NCBI GenBank assembly: GCA_019693395.1
Contig: JAAMXP010003827.1
Span: forward strand, 1 to 23,883
DNA from: Ettlia oleoabundans
Taxonomy: Eukaryota > Chlorophyta > Chlorophyceae > Chlamydomonadales
Direction: 5' to 3'
DNA length: 23,883 nucleotides
Notes under the pieces: model-generated
What the model saw: only the letters and a program-made list of their open reading frames with translations
Told to the model about the DNA's origin: nothing
Database searches by the model: none
Shown: positions 10,857 to 21,366 of the stretch, one piece after another
How the letters are laid out: each line of letters opens with the position of its first letter
Numbering within the stretch: position 1 is the stretch's first letter
Translations under genes and position numbers: made by a program

Positions 10857-13647
10857 GGCCGGAAGCCTAGCAGGTAAAGTATTACAAAGCCATCTTCAGC
10901 CTCCGAGGCGCGCAACTGCCCTCTCGCGCTTACCGCACAGTCTCAATGGTTCCCACCCCCCGCTGCACAGGTCCCGCAGCGGCCGCCCTCCTGCTGCTCC
11001 TTGTGGCGGCTTGTAGCGTGACTGCCCACGCTGCCAGCGACTGCCCGTACACCAACACCAGCGAGCCCTTCCCGGCTGGTGGAATTGGGTACTTTTGGGC
11101 CCCCTTGTGAAGGACTACCAAAACCCAAACATGATAGATATGGTGCCAGATTGGCTTGCCAACGCCTTTGAAGCCAGCAAGCTTTTCACAATCAACACGT
11201 GAGCAGCCATGCATTTGGCCAGAGACGGGGTTTTGTGTTAACCCTTGGCCTGCGCCTCATCGGGGCTTAGATGTAAGGTTACCATTTGCAGGGCAGCAAG
11301 CGACTGCTTACTCCCCCAAGCGCACGTACTCACAGCCGTGTTGACATGCCCAACAGCCACATCACTTCAATTTCTGCAAAATGCAGGTCCATGAGCTTTG
11401 GTTCCTATGAGTTGAGCCGTCTGGCAGATTTGACAAGCCCCTACTCAGCTGGAGCTGTCGCCTACATTCTCACCATCCCCGAAGGGGAGGTGTTTGGGCA
11501 GGATGTGGTGGATGCCCTGCTCCCTGCAGATGATGCTGGGTGCCACAGCTTTGCCTGCTGCTGCCGCATGTGTCTGATCAACCAGTCAGAAACAAGAGTC
11601 ACAGCACCCTCCCACAGATGTAAGCCACAAACATTGTTGCAGAGGTAAGTCAGTTCCTACGCCAGTATTTCATGCCAGAGAGGGCAGCCACATCTCCGCC
11701 GTCTTCCCCTCAGCCAACTTTGAGGTAAAGACTGCCCCGGGCAGAACAGGAACCAAGCTAAACATGGCGGCAGGGAGTTTGTAGTCTTGCCAACTTGCAT
11801 GCACGGGTGTGCTACTTGCCAGCAAGGACCCTTTCACCCTTCCTCGTGCGCCCTTCAACACATTTCAGTCGACCCAGTGCTTCCAGCCATCTGGATATAG
11901 TCCTCGCAGCACTATCTTGATGTGCCAACTTGCTACATGGCTGTGCAGGGCATGGACATCTCCCAGCCTATCGCATTTGTGGGCAACACCAGCGTAAATA
12001 CTGCCTATTTCGGTCTGGGCTGCCAGCAGCAGGACCCAACAGTATACACTCTGTCCACCAGCAGCCTGCCCTCGGACTTCTCACTCGGTAGCTACGATGG
12101 TGAGCAAAGACGTGGACTCGCCTCTGCTAGCGTCATAACCGCATATTGGTGTTGGCTCGCCTGCTGTGGCGCTGAAGTATGGCACGTCACAGGCGTGCGC
12201 TCACAACCCCCACGCTTGCGGCAGCTGGCAGTACTCATAGTTACTTTATGTTCCCAGCGTCAATTGTGGGTTGCAATGCTGGTAGCCACGCTGTTTCTTT
12301 GGAATCTGGAAAGAGGGGATAGGCGGAAAGTGGTACCTAGTACGCCAGTCGAGGCATCAACCTTGGCTGGAACTAGGGAGGGAAAACCGCCGAAGGGTAG
12401 CCTACGACACCGCTGCTTCCAAGGGGCCCCAAGGGGCGAATCCTGAACGCTGAAACCAAAGACGTAGTATGGCGGAGCCTGCACCGCCTCAGCAGTTGCG
12501 GTCTAGGTGATAGCGCTTCCTCAATCCACACCCAAGGGCGTAAATTTCCCTTTTTCCCTTTGGGTAGCCACGCTGCTGTCTGACTGCAGATGTTATTGAT
12601 GTTCTTCCCAGCCTGGAGGCCTGGCTCGATCGGCCTGCCAGCGTGATGGATAACATGAGCGCTGGGTCAACATTTCAACAGGCAAGCCTGCCATGTCGCG
12701 CCAGTTTATCCATGCAACCGCCCACCTACATGTACAACAGTCCAGCAGCAACAGAAGCATGCGGCATATGGTGCATCTCCATCCCCATGGCATCACAGGG
12801 ATGCGCCAGCTCAAGCAGAACATGGCTGTTGTTGTCTAGCTGCTTCAGCCAGCTGGTATGTCCTTGAGCATGTAGGGTGCAAACAGACATGATACCAACG
12901 AATGCTGTGTTAACGCAAAATGATCCATGTCTTGAAACAAACATATGGAGCTGGTGTGGGGGAGTAATCTGAATCTTACCTGCTGCCTGCTGCAGTACTG
13001 ACCCCTGGTTGTGAGGGCCACAGGGCAGCCCATCCCCGTGTTTGTCAAGTTGTTTACCCACAGAACGCCGACAACCTGTCTGATGCCAAGAAGGGTGCGC
13101 TGCAGCAACTTGTTTACACTCCTTGCTAATCCCCCTGCTGCTGCGTGTTTCACTGATGCCTTCCCCATATCGCTGGTCTGTCTCAGTTTGGTTGGTGCTG
13201 CTCATGTTTCTCTGTAAGCTTGAACAGCACGGGCACCAGCTTTAGCATCAGCTGGCTTGTGGGAGATGAGGAGGTGGCTCGTGAGGCTGGCCTTGATGCT
13301 GACTTGGAGGAGGTTCATGCTGACCTGGCACTGGTGCTCAACAGGCTCAACGACACCCTGTATGGTGGTGAGCAGCTGAACATAGAAGGGAGATACTGTG
13401 TTGACTCAATGACCACCATCTTAGAGTTGAAGAGCACAGGCACGAGCATGAACCAATTATCCCCTGCATATCACGCTTTACGTCATCAATCGGCAGTCGC
13501 TTGCACTGTTCTGCCTCCGTTCTTGCAGCACCACCCGCCCCCGCCCCCAACGCTGCGCCAACCAGCTCGGCTATTGCTGCTGCGAGCGCTCAGGCAACGT
13601 TGCTGGCACTGGTGCTGTCACTGCTTATGTCCACTTGGTGGGCATGA
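10855..13647 (+). pseudogene. Array copy A: decayed secreted, GPI-anchor-like protein gene
   Basis: The nine equivalent exons lie at 10855-10873, 10971-11198, 11387-11535, 11643-11724, 11949-12099, 12590-12681, 12996-13094, 13219-13367 and 13529-13647. Compared with copies B-D, one base is missing in exon 2 near 11075-11082, where FPADWNW is expected, giving a stop at 11108-11110. The exon 3 donor GT is CT at 11536-11537. Exon 4 is one base short near 11664-11672. Exon 7 has TGA at 12999-13001 where the others have TGG, and it also lacks one base. The exon 8 acceptor is AAG with a lost base. The final exon is intact and ends with TGA. A shortened 54-residue product with only the signal peptide is the most that would be made. 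Some single-base gaps could be sequence errors, but the nonsense codon and donor change together make decay likely. Confidence 0.8.
12682..12995 (+). other. GC-AG intron 6, copy A
   Basis: The intron begins GCAAGC after CAG instead of GT and ends CTGCAG. The same donor occurs at the matching place in the three other copies, so it is not a mutation private to the pseudogene. Confidence 0.75.
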
Positions 13648-14374
13648 CACCTGTGAGAAGAGAACGTTGAACGCGCTACATTCGCCAATCTCACTGCCTG
13701 AACCGGCACCGATGGGTTGCCTGCCTTGCTATCAACCTTTTGGTTGCTGTTGAACCCAGCTGACATATATTATGCCGCGGTAATGTGTCTTCACATGCCA
13801 TTTTGTCGATCAGCGCCGCTGCCCGGGCCAACCAGGAATGGTGATGGGTGCACAGGGAGGGAAGCATGAGCGTGCTGCCAAGGGGCAAAGTGTTCGCCTA
13901 TCTCCCTCAATTACTTCCAATGCTCTGAGAGTCGCTGCATCTGCCGAGCATTGCATCCGGCTTTGTACAAGCAGACTGACGGATCAGTTGCGGAATACTG
14001 CAGCTGCGGCCGCAACGCCTGGCGATACATGCCTGCATGTGAGGTATTGAACGGTTCCTCAACCTTTTAGAGGTTTATAAGGCCTGATATGAAGGTGGGG
14101 GAGTGACGAAAAGCAAACAGGGATTCCCGCTCACAGTTGCATGCAAAGCAAAGCCCCTACCAACCAGGCGAGAGGTGACCCGCCACCCCTGCTGGCAGCG
14201 CCCTGCTGTGCATGAACCGGAGGCCTACAAAAGCCGCCGAAGTCCCTGTTGTTTGCGCAATGCATTGTAAGCTAGCCCACGCAACTTGGACAAGTTTTTG
14301 GGGCACAATTGAAGGCCTCTTGGTTCAAACCGCGGCATAACACCGCCCGGACCCTGCGTTCTTCGCCGCTCGAG
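13648..14374. other. Spacer between copies A and B
   Basis: No coding exon is supported in these 727 bases. A TGTAA at 14266-14270 is far from the stop of copy A. The right end should hold the promoter of copy B and includes the conserved box at 14322-14334. Confidence 0.45.
14322..14334 (+). promoter_or_regulatory. Conserved GGTTCAAACCGCG box upstream of copy B
   Basis: This 13-base box lies 53 bases before the start codon. The same box stands 54 bases before the start of copies C and D while much of the surrounding sequence differs between B and C/D. Copy A has no clear equivalent. Confidence 0.5.
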
Positions 14375-17245
14375 ATGGCCAGAAACCCCGCAGGTGCGTG
14401 ACAAAGGGATTCCGGCAGCTGCGCAACCTACCGGCTTACGTGCATCTGCTGAGACTAACCCGCCTCCTTCGCTCCCCCACCCGCCGCTTCCGCCACGTCC
14501 TGCAGTGGTCGCCATCCTGCTGCTTCTTATGGCGGCCTATGGCACGCCTGCACATGCTACCACTGACTGCTCCAGTGCCGAAACCAATCGGCCCTTCCCG
14601 GCTGATTGGAACTGGGTACTTTGGGGCCCCCTGGTGGATGATTTTGAAAACCCAAACATGATGGATATGGTGCCAGGATGGCTTGCCGACGCCTTTGCAG
14701 CCAGCAAGCTCTTCACAATAAATACGTGAGCAAGCGGTTGGCAGGTTTGCTTGTTGATGTTGCAGGTGCTTGAGCAGTGTGATGTGCTGCCTGCTGCATG
14801 CACACGTGCAAAGCAAGGTTCTTCTACCGGCCAGCGGCGGCCTTTCTTTATTGTTGGGCCCCGTCTTAGACCTGGTGCATGCCGTGTGCTCACATGATTG
14901 GGAGCCAACAAGCGTACAAAGTCATTGCAAACTGCAGTTCTGCAACCTTTGGCTCCTACGAAATACGCCAGCTGGCAGACCTGTTGAGCCCCTACTCCCT
15001 GTCAGCTGTGGCCTACCAGCTCACCGTGCCTGATGAGGAGGTGTTTGGGAAGGAGTCATTAGACGAGCTGCTTCCCGCGGACGATGGTAAAGTGCTGCGC
15101 CTAGTTGACTTCTTTTGTCTGCATAATCTATCAATCAGTCCTGGGCTATATAGCATTGGACACACAGTTAGGGTTGGGCCAACAGGGCTGATGGTTCAGG
15201 AGTCGGGGCTGCGAGTAGTGCCTGCCCTGCTTCCTGTTTTGAAACCAAACGAAGGTGCAAAGGGAGTAGTTGGCCTGTCTGCCACTGGTTTTTGAGAGCC
15301 GAGCACCACATACTGGATTGTAATCTATCGATAGCACAGTCTGTATTGCCAGCTGCATTGCTTGCAGCTTGTCTTCAAACTCCCCAACCCCACTACCTGC
15401 AGAGGTGAACGTTATCAAGCGCCAGTTTTTTCATGCCAGGGAGGGCAGCCACCTCTCCGCCATCCTGGGATTTGTTGATTATGAGGTGGGCGGCCACTGC
15501 GCTCTCACTGAAAGCCTTTTTGAGGATGTGTGTCTGGGCTTTTGGCGGCGGCTGCTAGTTGGATGAGATGGTGTCTGCTGGCTGGCATCAAACATAATGT
15601 GCGTTTATCTCATGCTGCACCCCTACCGCCACCACCATCCCGACCTAGGCGCTTGCCCAACGAGCGGAATGCGAAGTCGAAACCTCAGGCTTGCTGTTTG
15701 TGGGTGTGCAGGCCATGAACATAACCCAGCCCACCACTGTTGTAGCCAACTCCATTGTCAATTTCGCTTACTATGCCTTGGCCTACAATAGTGTGGGCTG
15801 CCAGAGGCAAGATGCCACAATGTTCACCTTTTCCACCGCGCCTCTGCGCCCAGATTTCTCTCTGACAAGCTATGGTGGTGAGCATGCCCACAAACACTGC
15901 TGCCGCCAGCAGCCCCAGCCGCTGCATTGCACAGGGCAGCACCCCGTCATGCTGCAGCTTGGCGTGGCTTGCCGTGCCTTCAGGCCTTCATGGCTGCAAC
16001 AGCCTCGAAGGCCTTCCTAGCTTGGCCCGCTGATGTCCCTCCTCGTTCTCGCTCATGTGAAACTTGGCCACGACTCTTCTGCAACCGACTACTCGGCACT
16101 AGAGTCAACAGAACCTGTGCTGCGCAAATTAACTACTTTCTTCCCACCTCAGTCCCGTCCTCTGCAACTCTTGTTTCTGAGCCGGTTGATACGGTGCAGA
16201 CGTGGTTGACGTGCTTCCCAGCCTGGAACCCTGGCTGGATGGACCTGACAGTGTGTCAAACATCACCATCCCCGGTATTGCGTACTACCAGGCAAGCCTG
16301 CAAGCCGACGGGTGCTTGACAGTCAAGTTGTTGCCTTCAGCATGTTTGACAATGTCTGCAGTTCATTCCCTGCTGCTTCCTGGCTGAGCAGTTCAGTCAA
16401 GCCACCAATGCTGCACACCTGGCTGTCGTCAATGCTTAGCCAGCACAGTGCACTCACTTGGCTTCCTGCTCATTGACTATTATGTTGCAGTACTGGCCCC
16501 TGGTTGTGAGGGCGACAGGGCAATCCATCCCCGTGTTCGTCAAACTGTCCACCACGCTGAGCACCGACAGCCTGTCTGATGCCAAGAAGGGTGCGGTGCT
16601 GTGGCTCTGCTTCTAATCTGCTGTCGGCAGCCCTGGCCAAGATTGCTTGTCCTTCTGTTGTGTAAACCGGGAGCTCCTGGCTGCTTTTTTTAAATCCCGA
16701 GGCTTGAGTTGGCTTCAGCGCTAGCCCCTGGCGGTTCCAACATGTTGCCGCTAACCAGTGCTAGTATTTTTACATGTTGCCGTGCATCAATTGCAGGCAT
16801 GAACAGCACAGGCACTGGCTTTTCCATCGCCTGGCTGGCAGGGGATGAGGAGGTGGCTCGCGATGCTGGCCTGGAGGCTGGGGTGGAGGAGGTGTATGCT
16901 GACCTGGTTGCTGTGCTCATGAGGCTCAACAACATCATGAACGGGGGTAAGGGGCTGAAAGGCAGGGAGGGAAGGGAAGGCAGCACAGGGGAAGGGCTCT
17001 GCATAAGGTACTCCGTCCACCACCACTAAGCTGAGAGGTACTGATGCAACTGCACACCGCACATGTCGCTTTTACGCTGCTTGTTGAGGTTTTGAGCGCT
17101 CACCTGCACCAGTTTGTTTGTTCTTGCAGCGCCACCTGCCCCCGCCCCCGCCCCTGCATTAACCAGCTCAGCAATCCCTACTGCTGCGGGCGCTCCAACG
17201 ATGATGATGCTGGCATTGGTGATGGCCCTGCTTACGCCAGCTTAG
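14375..17245 (+). CDS. Array copy B: secreted, probably GPI-anchored protein, unknown family
   Basis: Nine exons (14375-14393, 14506-14725, 14938-15086, 15403-15485, 15712-15877, 16200-16291, 16491-16590, 16797-16946, 17130-17245) join without a stop to 364 residues. A signal peptide has the core VVAILLLLMAA and a likely cut near THA-type small residues (AHA|TT). Shared family landmarks are FPADWNW, FTINT, FGSYE, NITQPTT, DVLPSLEPWLDG, YQYWPLVVRA and MNSTGTGF. Sequons include NITQ, NITI and NSTG. The end is a Pro/Ala linker, TSSAIPTAAG and a hydrophobic tail (MMMLALVMALLTPA) with no charge, which is the pattern of a GPI-anchor signal. The protein would sit on the cell surface or wall. Intron 6 has a GC donor. 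No catalytic motif was recognised. Confidence 0.82.
16292..16490 (+). other. GC-AG intron 6, copy B
   Basis: The donor reads CAG|GCAAGC and the acceptor TTGCAG|TACTGG. Splicing here is required to keep the frame between YYQ and YWPL; no GT donor nearby gives the same junction. Confidence 0.78.
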
Positions 17246-17564
17246 TGGGCTTGATACCGACGACACACACCAGTTAAATGCCCCAAGCCGTCCTTGTGTT
17301 GCCACCTCCCACTTTAGTTGTTGTTGCACGTTGATGGTGTTATGCTGCGCCGCCGTACCCTTTCACATATGCACCCCTGCCTCACCCGGCGCCGCACTCG
17401 AACATTGCACATACATGCATAACTACCGATGGATGGCGTTTGTGGCTGCGAGGTCAGACAAGGGTTGTTTCAGCCGCTTCACCACAAGCCTCTCCCAAGC
17501 CTGGGAAGCGACCGGCATGATGCTCGCTCTTTGCTTGCAACATGCTTTGATTACTCGTTAGGGT

Positions 17565-17569
17565 TGTAA
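17565..17569 (+). terminator. Candidate TGTAA polyadenylation signal, copy B
   Basis: The motif lies about 320 bases downstream of the copy B stop codon. At the matching position before copy D the sequence is TATAA, so the motif is not conserved in the array. Confidence 0.3.
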
Positions 17570-17702
17570 TACGCTTGTGAATTAGATCTGACGCAATCTA
17601 GCGGACATTGCGCGGGAAATGCATGCAAGTAGGTATAGCCTTGTGCCGGGGAGGTGCCATGCCACCACCGCCATGCTAGGCATGCTGGTAGCTGGCATGA
17701 AA

Positions 17703-17714
17703 ATGCCGCGGCAT
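17703..17714. promoter_or_regulatory. Palindrome ATGCCGCGGCAT upstream of copy C
   Basis: This perfect 12-base palindrome begins 170 bases before the start codon of copy C. The same palindrome occurs 170 bases before copy D. It could bind a dimeric regulator, but it lies in a block that is duplicated as a whole, so conservation alone does not prove function. Confidence 0.4.
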
Positions 17715-17818
17715 GCCGGAACATCCCCAACATCCCCCAGTGCTGGTTCGCCGTTTGCATTGCTATCGCGGCTTGCAGGCAACGCAAACGAGTCCTCCAG
17801 GCACAAGTTACCGCCCGT

Positions 17819-17831
17819 GGTTCAAACCGCG
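17819..17831 (+). promoter_or_regulatory. Conserved GGTTCAAACCGCG box upstream of copy C
   Basis: The box is identical to that of copy B and stands 54 bases before the start codon. It is probably in the core promoter or the 5' untranslated region. Confidence 0.5.
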
Positions 17832-17872
17832 TGATTGAAAACCGGCGAACTCTGCGTCCAGTGCCACTCGAG

Positions 17873-20729
17873 ATGGCCAAGAGCTCAACAGGTGCATGAG
17901 TGTGAGAACTACTGCAACTTCCAGCCGCCCGGCCCCTCGAACTGCCGGGCACCAACCCGCCGCCCGCCCCTTGCGCAGGCCCCGCAGCGGCCAGCCTCCT
18001 GCTGCTTTTCCTAGCGGCGTGCAGTGCGCTTGCTAGCGCCGCCAGCACCTGCCCATATTCAAACACCAGCGAGCCATTCCCAGCAGCTTGGAACTGGTTG
18101 ATGATCGGCCCTGAACCCTTGCCTCAAATCCCAGACGTGGACGCACGCATGCCCGGCTGGCTGGTCGACGCTATGCAAGCCAGCCAGCTGTTCACAATCA
18201 ACACGTGTGTTGAAAGCTTTGTGCTGTCATGTAGAGTATATCAAACGATGCCATGAGTGCAGCAAACTCGTAGGCGTGACGGGTTGCTCTCCCTGGGCTG
18301 ATACCTGCCTTGCTCCTCCCATGGCCTGGCATGTAGCTCCCTCACTTTTGGCTCCACTGAGCTCGTGCCTTCCATTCAGCTTCCTGAAGGGCCCTACGCT
18401 CAGGTTGCGGCTGTTTATAAGTACACTGTGCTGCCAGAGGGGTTGTATGGGCAGGAAGTTATCGACTCACTCATCCCTGACGACGGTGGGTGGGGTGTTG
18501 TGCCCCAAGGTCGCGCCAGCCAGCAACATGCCTTGTAACTCTTCCTTATCTCCATAAGGATGTGTGTTTTGGTCGTGTTTCCAACCAAAATTGTGCGCTG
18601 CCTTTTGTGACGATTAAATGCGGTAACCTGGCATGGACGTGATGCTTCATGCAGGGACGGGACTGATTTACTTCCTCATGCAGCCAGGCACCTACCTGTT
18701 TGGCATCTTTGGAAATGCTGACTACCAGGTTTGAAGCACGTCGGCAGTGCTGTTGCATTTGGTTCATGTTCCTGCATGTTTGGGGGCAAAGGTCCCCCNN
18801 NCCCCCCCCCCCCCCCCCCCCCTCTAGTATCTGACCAGTGCTGCAAATAAATGGGCTGTTAGCGCTCTCCTGCATGTGGGATCCAACAGCCTCCCATCCA
18901 GGGTACTGAACGAACTATGCTGTGCACCACGGACATGTCCTGGCATGATGGCATGCTCATGAAGCTGCTCAGACATTGCACAGAAGGCCGTCCGTGGTGA
19001 TTTCGCTGCTCGCGTTGCACACCAGCAACACAACATTCCAACAATTGGTGGATGAAATTTCTCTGCCCCATCCCTGAATTCATGCTTACAGGGCTTGAAT
19101 GTGACGCAGCCAATATCCACGGTTGGCGACTCCGTGGTCAACATTGCCTACACCGCCTTCTACTGTGGCGAAAACAGTGCGAGCGCAATCACTCTCTCCA
19201 CATCCCAGGCGCCCGCCAACCTGGACATGCTCAGTTTTGAAGGTGAACACAAGGTTCAGGGTGCCCTGTGTTTAGCTGGGATTGACAAGTCATCACACAG
19301 TGATGTGCCAGTGTGCTCGTTGAGTTGATGGCATCTGTGAAGCGAAGCCCATATGCAGGGGACCGCACTTGGAGTTGCATCGCAGCAATACACTGCCTCT
19401 AGTGCAGATCCTCAGCCCCTAATGCCCTTGCAAGGCTTGCCTTGATGGTGGTAAGGAGCGTAATGCCACTGCTACCTATGTGCCTCCTGCCCCTGTTGCT
19501 GGTTGCAGACTTGTCTGAGGTGCTGCCCACCCTACCAGCCTGGATGGGAGATCCCGACAACCTCACCCTCAGCAGTGACTACCTCAGAACTGGTGGAGCA
19601 TCAGTCACCCAGGCAAGCTGGAAAGCAACTCAACGCCTTCCCAGCAAGATAGTCAGCTGTTGCTGCTCTCTGTTCCATAAATTTGCCATTCCTGATGCTG
19701 TGCTTGCCTGTAGCTGGCAGGGGGCTGCATTTCACACACCATGTGCCCACCTGCTGCCTGCAGTACTGGCCGTTGATTGTGAGAGCCAGCGGGGAGCCCG
19801 TCCCTCTGTTCATAAGGCTGCAACGTTTTTTCAGCACCGAGGAAGACGCCAGGCTGGGTGCGCGCAGCATTGCTGTTCCCAGTTTGTCTTCTGAGTTGGC
19901 AACACCCATGCCTGCATTGTGTGATTGATGGGTTATCCGGGCGCAGGGTGCGGTGGAATCAGGACATCCGGCTGACAAGCCTGCAGGGCCCTGAGGTGCA
20001 GCATCACGATTCGCCTGCCCCTGCTTGTGTGGTTATGTGTGTTTCCATAGGGCCCACTAATTGCTTGAGGGGGCCGTTGTGTCAATTTTTTTGGCTGCAC
20101 CTTCAGTATCCCTCGCAGCTGAGTCTTAGCTACCTGCTTTTATCGCTGGCCCGTGCCCTTGTTTCCTACTTGGCAATATCCTTCTATCAGGAGTGAACAG
20201 CACGAATGCCGTACTTGCCGTCACCACCTACTTTGTTAATGCGGCGGAGGATTTCCAGGATGCTGGCCTTGATGCTGACTCGGAGCAAGTTCATGCTGAC
20301 CTGGCACTAGTGCTCAACAGGCTCAACGACACCCTGTATGGTGGTGAGCGGCTGGGACCACATGGGGGTGGCAATGCATCCTGGGGACAGTTGGCCTCTG
20401 CGTGAGGTACTGCCGTCCACCACCATCAAATAAGCTGAGATACGTTGACGCAACAGCACACCACATGGTGCTGTGCACTGCTAACCGAGGTTTGTGGCAG
20501 TCACATGCACTTCTTGGCCTCTGTTCCTGCGCGTGTCGCTTTCTCACTGCTTGTTGAGTTCTTGGGTGTCACCTGCATCCATTTCTGTGTTGCTGCAGCG
20601 CCACCTGCCCCCGCTTCCGTCCCCGCCCCTGCGCCAACCAGCTCGGCTGTCCCTGCTGCTGCGGCCGGTCCGATGATGGTGATGATGGCAATGGTGCTAG
20701 CCCTGCTTACGCCAAGTTGGTGGGCTTGA
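17873..20729 (+). CDS. Array copy C: secreted, probably GPI-anchored protein, unknown family
   Basis: Exons 17873-17891, 17979-18204, 18337-18485, 18655-18728, 19092-19242, 19509-19612, 19764-19857, 20191-20343 and 20599-20729 join in phase to 366 residues. The signal peptide has the core LLLLFLAAC and a likely cut at ASA|AS, followed by CPYSNTSEPFPA. Exon 4 is five codons shorter than in copy D. Sequons include NTSE, NVTQ, NLTL and NSTN. The conserved cysteines are in CPYSN and in YCGEN. The tail is APPAPASVPAPAPTSSAV followed by a Met/Ala/Leu-rich hydrophobic stretch ending SWWA, consistent with GPI anchoring. Intron 6 has a GC donor. Intron 4 contains a poly-C tract with three undetermined bases. 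The exon 3 acceptor is TAG. Confidence 0.82.
18794..18822 (+). repeat. Poly-C tract with a three-base gap (N)
   Basis: A run of C is interrupted by three undetermined bases at 18799-18801 within intron 4 of copy C. The true length of the tract is unknown, so the window coordinates after this point are approximate by the same amount. Confidence 0.85.
19613..19763 (+). other. GC-AG intron 6, copy C
   Basis: The donor is CCCAG|GCAAGC and the acceptor CTGCAG|TACTGG. Phase 0 is kept, and the position is the same as in the other copies. Confidence 0.78.
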
Positions 20730-20774
20730 TACCGACACATGACATACCCGCCACTTCAAGGCCCCCTTTCCTGT

Positions 20775-20812
20775 TGCTGTGACACAGCATTTGTCAATGC
20801 TGTGTCACAGCA
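20775..20812. repeat. Perfect inverted repeat, 17-bp stem with TGTC loop
   Basis: Arms 20775-20791 and 20796-20812 are exactly complementary around a four-base loop. It lies 46 bases after the copy C stop codon, in its probable 3' untranslated region. No transposon ends or flanking target duplication were recognised. Confidence 0.8.
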
Positions 20813-21196
20813 TTACACTGCCCTGCCTCACTTTCTCCAAATAATTCCATGTGCCTCACCCGGCTTAGCACCGCCACTTTGCGCACAAATACACGCATGC
20901 GTTACTACTAATGGATAGCGTGCATGGCACGCTGCTGCACTGTGAGGTCAGAGAGGCGTGTTACAGCTGCTCCACCACAAGCCTCTCCGAGCCTGGAAGC
21001 GACCGGCATGATGCATGGTCTTTGCTTGCAACATGCACTGTGCCTTGATCACTAGTCAACATTATAATACGCTTGTGAGATGGATCTGACGCAAATAAGC
21101 GGACACTGCGATGGAAATGCAAGTAGGAGCAGCCTTGTGCTGGGGAGGTGCCATGCCACCACCGCCATGCTAGGCATGCTGGTAGCTGGCATGCAA

Positions 21197-21208
21197 ATGC
21201 CGCGGCAT
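21197..21208. promoter_or_regulatory. Palindrome ATGCCGCGGCAT upstream of copy D
   Basis: It is identical to the palindrome before copy C and stands at the same distance of 170 bases from the start codon. It lies in the same duplicated block. Confidence 0.4.
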
Positions 21209-21312
21209 GCCGGAACATTCCCAACATCCCTGCACCGCTGCTTCGCCGTTTACATTGCTATCGCGGCTTGCAGGCAATACGAACGAGTCCTCCAGGCACA
21301 AGTCACTGCCCG

Positions 21313-21325
21313 TGGTTCGAACCGC
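21313..21325 (+). promoter_or_regulatory. Conserved GGTTCGAACCGCG box upstream of copy D
   Basis: This version has G instead of A at the sixth position, which makes the first ten bases a perfect palindrome. It stands 54 bases before the start codon. The resemblance to a tRNA B box is noted, but no tRNA is present. Confidence 0.5.
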
Positions 21326-21366
21326 GTCATTGAAACCGGCGAACCCTTCGTCCGGTGCCTCTCGAA

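Larger units (their letters stand above)
17246..17872. other. Spacer between copies B and C with duplicated promoter block
   Basis: There is no coding exon in these 627 bases. From about 17385 to the start of copy C the sequence matches the region 20851-21366 upstream of copy D over roughly 500 bases, with small insertions and deletions. It contains a TGTAA at 17565-17569, about 320 bases after the stop of copy B, which may be its polyadenylation signal. Confidence 0.6.
20730..21366. other. Spacer between copies C and D
   Basis: There is no coding exon in these 637 bases. The left part holds a strong hairpin at 20775-20812 that is absent from the spacer after copy B. From about 20851 on it is the duplicate of the promoter block upstream of copy C. 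No TGTAA was seen for copy C. Confidence 0.55.

Noticed and set aside
20775..20812. Rho-independent terminator reading of the hairpin
   Set aside because: The gene structure is nuclear eukaryotic and no T-run follows, so a bacterial-type terminator does not fit.
21313..21325. tRNA B-box-like sequence GGTTCGAACC
   Set aside because: No A box, anticodon arm or acceptor stem could be folded around it, and the B and C versions differ at the key base.
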